In this document: positions 61,530 through 64,000 of the stretch, in pieces
Layout of the letters: every line of letters starts with the position of its first letter
Position numbering within the stretch: the stretch's first letter is position 1
From: Bacillota bacterium
Lineage (GTDB): Bacteria; Bacillota_A; Clostridia; Lachnospirales; Lachnospiraceae
NCBI GenBank assembly: GCA_023407175.1
Contig: JAEYMU010000007.1
Span: 1 to 64,000, forward strand
DNA: 64,000 nt
Reading direction: 5' to 3'
Made by a program: the position numbers and the translations under genes
The notes under the pieces: generated by a model
Seen by the model: only the letters and a program-made list of their open reading frames with translations
Databases searched by the model: none
What the model was told of the DNA's origin: nothing

Positions 61530-62150
61530 ATGAAAAAGAATTCTTATAATTATTTTGATGCCTTCGCAAATCTCTCAAAATTCTCCTATAACTTGGCCGT
61601 AACTTTACATGATACTCTAAGCAATTTTGATCCCAACACGATCTCCGATAAGGTAAAGGCAGCTCACCAAATTGAACACAATGCAGACAATGCAAAGCAT
61701 GATATCATGAACCGCCTCGTAAAGGAATTTCTTCCTCCCATCGGAAGCGAGGATATCACAAGCCTGACTCAGGAAATCGATGATGTTACCGACTCCATCG
61801 AGGATGTATTAATCTATGTTGACATGTTCAATATTCAAACCATCCGTCCCGAGGCATTGAAGTTTACCGAGCTTCTTGTTTCCTGTACAAAGGCAATGGA
61901 CGATGCCCTGGAAGAATTCAAGAGCTGGAAAACCTCCAAGAAGCTTCGTGAAAAGATTATTGAGATTAACCGTCTGGAAGAGCTTGGCGACAAATTATAT
62001 GTTGACCTTATGCGTGATCTTTTCCACACTTCTAAGGACCCGATTGAATTAATGTGCTGGACCGAGATTTGGCACCGTTTTGAAAAATGTGCAGATAACT
62101 GCGAAGATGTTGCAAATATTATTGAAAGTATTGTTATGAAAAACTCATAA
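61530..62150 (+). CDS. DUF47 (PhoU-like) Pit accessory protein
   Basis: The 206-residue all-helical protein has the PhoU-like two-repeat pattern with metal-binding-like EHNADNAKHDIM and IEDVLIYVDMFNI, ending in the CADNCEDVANIIE motif of DUF47. Encoded 24 bases after pit, the usual pairing. It likely controls Pit activity or phosphate sensing. SD AAGGAAGG. Confidence 0.92.
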   Translation: MKKNSYNYFDAFANLSKFSYNLAVTLHDTLSNFDPNTISDKVKAAHQIEHNADNAKHDIMNRLVKEFLPPIGSEDITSLTQEIDDVTDSIEDVLIYVDMFNIQTIRPEALKFTELLVSCTKAMDDALEEFKSWKTSKKLREKIIEINRLEELGDKLYVDLMRDLFHTSKDPIELMCWTEIWHRFEKCADNCEDVANIIESIVMKNS

Positions 62151-62209
62151 TCGACCGATACTCTTTACGAAACAGTTAATTTTACCAAATCGGAAGGAAA
62201 AAATTGATT

Positions 62210-63280
62210 ATGAATTTAGGAAAACAAAAGGCATTTATTATTTGGGTGGTATTTATTGTAATTATACTACTACTGGGTTATGTAGGGATTAAGTATGTCC
62301 TTCCGCTATTAATGCCTTTTGTCATTGGTATGATAATCGCCGTTATGTTCCGGCATCCCATTGATTTGATCGAAAAGAAAACCAAGCTTAAGCGCTCCTA
62401 TATTTCTATTTCTATTTTGATTTTATTCTATGCTTTGCTTGGTTTCATCATCAGTATGATTGGCCTTAAGGTTTTTGTATTTCTGGAAGAATTGTTTGGC
62501 AGTGCCCCTTCTGTTTATAATGATATTATTATGCCGGCCTTTAAAAAGGCTGTGGGGAATCTATCGGATAAATACCCTGAGACCAAAAACTATTTGGATA
62601 ATTTTCTTTACAATATCGACTCCTCCATTTTCTCTTTCCTTAATAAGGCCTCCTCAGCCGTACTTAGCAAAATAACCAGCTTTGCGGGACAATTGCCTGC
62701 GCTGATTATAAAACTTATTTTTACGATAGTTGCTTCCTTCTTCTTTACAATTGACTATCATAAAATCGCACGTTTTATTATATTGCAGTTTAATATGGAA
62801 CACCGTCAGATGATATTAAAGCTTAAGGATAATGGGATTGGTACCGTTGGCAAATTCATCAGGGCATATTCCATCATTATTTCTATCACCTTTATCGAGC
62901 TCTCTGTTGGCTTTTGGATTATCGGGATTCCTAATTCCTTCCTGTTCGGCGGTCTGGTTGCCATTATAGATATTCTTCCTATTATCGGCACCGGTGCTGT
63001 TTTACTTCCCTGGTCCATCATATCCTTTATCATAGGTAATACCAAAGTCGGAATCGGGATGCTAATTCTTTACATCGTAATCACAGTAGTCCGCCAGACC
63101 CTGGAGCCAAGAATTGTCGGCCAGCAGATCGGACTTCATCCGATTGTCACACTGCTGCTGATGTATGTCGGAGCACAGCTTATGGGCGTCCTGGGGTTGT
63201 TTTTATTACCGATCATCGCCACCCTGCTATTAAAGATGAATAAGGACGGAACTATAAAGCTCTTTAAAAAAATAGAATGA
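62210..63280 (+). CDS. AI-2E/YtvI-type permease
   Basis: The 356-residue protein has seven or eight transmembrane helices and the family signature PNSFLFGGLVAIIDILPIIGTG. Best match by pattern is the sporulation membrane protein YtvI. Members of the AI-2E exporter superfamily move small solutes; the substrate here is unknown. Start ATG 62210, two codons after a TTG at 62204, SD GGAAGG. Co-oriented with pit-DUF47. Confidence 0.85.
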   Translation: MNLGKQKAFIIWVVFIVIILLLGYVGIKYVLPLLMPFVIGMIIAVMFRHPIDLIEKKTKLKRSYISISILILFYALLGFIISMIGLKVFVFLEELFGSAPSVYNDIIMPAFKKAVGNLSDKYPETKNYLDNFLYNIDSSIFSFLNKASSAVLSKITSFAGQLPALIIKLIFTIVASFFFTIDYHKIARFIILQFNMEHRQMILKLKDNGIGTVGKFIRAYSIIISITFIELSVGFWIIGIPNSFLFGGLVAIIDILPIIGTGAVLLPWSIISFIIGNTKVGIGMLILYIVITVVRQTLEPRIVGQQIGLHPIVTLLLMYVGAQLMGVLGLFLLPIIATLLLKMNKDGTIKLFKKIE

Positions 63281-63298
63281 TTATAAAAAGTAAAGTTA

Positions 63299-63350
63299 TA
63301 CCCAGCAGATCAGCCGCAAAAACAGGATACTACGGTTTATATGCTGGGTA
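63299..63350. terminator. Stem-loop between convergent ytvI-like gene and cysK
   Basis: Arms TACCCAGCA / TGCTGGGTA enclose a 34-base loop. U-runs are weak on both sides, so it may be a modest bidirectional terminator. Confidence 0.4.
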
Positions 63351-63372
63351 AAGTTTTGCCTGCTTCTGTGTA

Positions 63373-64000
63373 TCATTCCGCCGCCTTGAATAATTCTGTA
63401 GATATATATCTGTCACCGGTATCCGGCAAGATAGTTACAATGGTCTTTCCTATGTTTTCAGATCTTTGGGCCAGCTGTGTCGCCGCCCAGAGGGCTGCCC
63501 CGGAGGAGATTCCCGTCAGTACTCCTTCGAAAAGAGCCAGCTCCCTGCCTACAGCAAAGGCTACATCATTTTCAACAGCAATGATTTCGTCATAAATGGA
63601 AGTATTCAAAGTCTCCGGTATAAATCCAGCCCCAATTCCCTGTATTTTATGCGGTCCTGCAATTCCCTTTGACAAAACAGGCGAGCCGGAGGGCTCTACT
63701 GCTACAATTTGGATCTTTGGATTTCTGGACTTCAGATATTCGCCTACACCGGTTATGGTTCCGCCGGTTCCGACACCTGCCACAAAAGCATCTATATTCC
63801 CATCCAGGTCTTCCCAGATCTCCGTTCCTGTGGTTTTTCTATGTATCTCCGGGTTGGCCTGATTCGTAAATTGACTCAAAATAAGGGAGCCCTCTATTTC
63901 CCGATTCAACTCCTCTGCCTTCTCAATCGCACCCTTCATTCCCTTGCTTCCGTCCGTCAGCACAAGCTTAGCACCATATGCCTGCAGAATTTTTCTTCTT
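63373..64000 (-). CDS. cysK: Cysteine synthase A, 5' end outside window
   Basis: PLP enzyme that makes cysteine from O-acetylserine and sulfide. The visible C-terminal 208 residues begin RRKILQAYGAKLVLTDG and include FTNQANPEIHRKTTGTEIWED, GVGTGGTITGVGEYL (PLP phosphate loop), GIGAGFIP and GISSGAALWAA, ending FKAAE. The PLP Lys and start lie beyond the window. Serine made by the serC-serA operon nearby is its precursor. Confidence 0.95.
   Translation of the reverse strand, partial: RRKILQAYGAKLVLTDGSKGMKGAIEKAEELNREIEGSLILSQFTNQANPEIHRKTTGTEIWEDLDGNIDAFVAGVGTGGTITGVGEYLKSRNPKIQIVAVEPSGSPVLSKGIAGPHKIQGIGAGFIPETLNTSIYDEIIAVENDVAFAVGRELALFEGVLTGISSGAALWAATQLAQRSENIGKTIVTILPDTGDRYISTELFKAAE

Noticed and set aside
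63375..63388. Further copy of the GGCGGCGGAATG sequence at the end of cysK
   Set aside because: It is the coding sequence for the last residues (KAAE and stop) and has no downstream start codon to serve.

Overview
The window reads as chromosome from an anaerobic, spore-forming Clostridia, most like Lachnospiraceae. The evidence is gene content (type III glutamine synthetase, FabK-type fatty-acid operon with FabT, YkpA-type ABC-F, a YtvI-like protein, collagen-like surface proteins, HrcA/CIRCE heat-shock control), strong Shine-Dalgarno sequences and Gram-positive lipoboxes. Base composition is not uniform. Genes left of about 11.4 kb are visibly more G+C-rich (32 of 60 G+C at 9121-9180) than the sugar cluster (15 of 60 at 15001-15060) or the housekeeping part (26 of 60 at 35161-35220). 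The change falls at a tRNA cluster, so either horizontal transfer or an assembly join is possible.

Layout. 1-3.8 kb: two collagen-like (Gly-X-Y) surface protein genes, one running off the left edge, a broken collagen fragment, and a glycosyltransferase co-oriented with the second collagen gene. 4-11.4 kb: a cell-wall-binding protein, enolase, mannose-6-phosphate isomerase, SecG, RNase R, SmpB and an HD phosphohydrolase, all on +. 11.5-11.9 kb: two identical tRNA-Glu(CTC) genes and tRNA-Pro(CGG). 12-22.5 kb: a minus-strand carbohydrate operon (ABC importer, GH35 beta-galactosidase, galactonate dehydratase, KDGal kinase, KDPGal aldolase, Gfo/Idh/MocA oxidoreductase) followed by an IclR regulator, with a 23-bp operator-like palindrome in its promoter region. 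22.6-27 kb: small accessory genes and gene debris, then DegV. 27-38.9 kb: HtpG with a His/Asp-rich insert behind a CIRCE site, a TraX-like protein, a large GGDEF-EAL receptor, an ABC-F protein, and lipoprotein, membrane and cysteine-peptidase-like proteins. 39-49.3 kb: a complete type II fatty-acid operon, fabT-fabH-acpP-fabK-fabD-fabG-fabF-accB-fabZ-accC-accD-accA in transcription order. 49.3-60 kb: glnN, a DUF624 membrane protein, then serC-serA-DUF1015 and ilvD-ilvB. 60-64 kb: a Pit phosphate transporter with its DUF47 partner, a YtvI-like permease, and the 3' end of cysK.

How the parts work together. The sugar operon should import a galactoside, release galactose, and send a galactonate intermediate through the De Ley-Doudoroff route to pyruvate and glyceraldehyde 3-phosphate. 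The fatty-acid operon is probably controlled through a FabT box overlapping the fabT promoter. The ilv and ser operons make branched-chain amino acids and serine, and ilvD has a short leader ending in an intrinsic terminator.

The least explained feature is a set of repeated palindromic elements in the gaps between genes of these operons. A 78-bp two-hairpin element occurs three times (13955-14032, 40757-40833, 55051-55128). A second family occurs three times (near 16851, 39783, 58204). A third 17-bp sequence occurs twice (44485, 55021). In most cases the downstream end of the element is the Shine-Dalgarno sequence of the following gene. They look like small dispersed cassettes that carry both RNA structure and a ribosome binding site.
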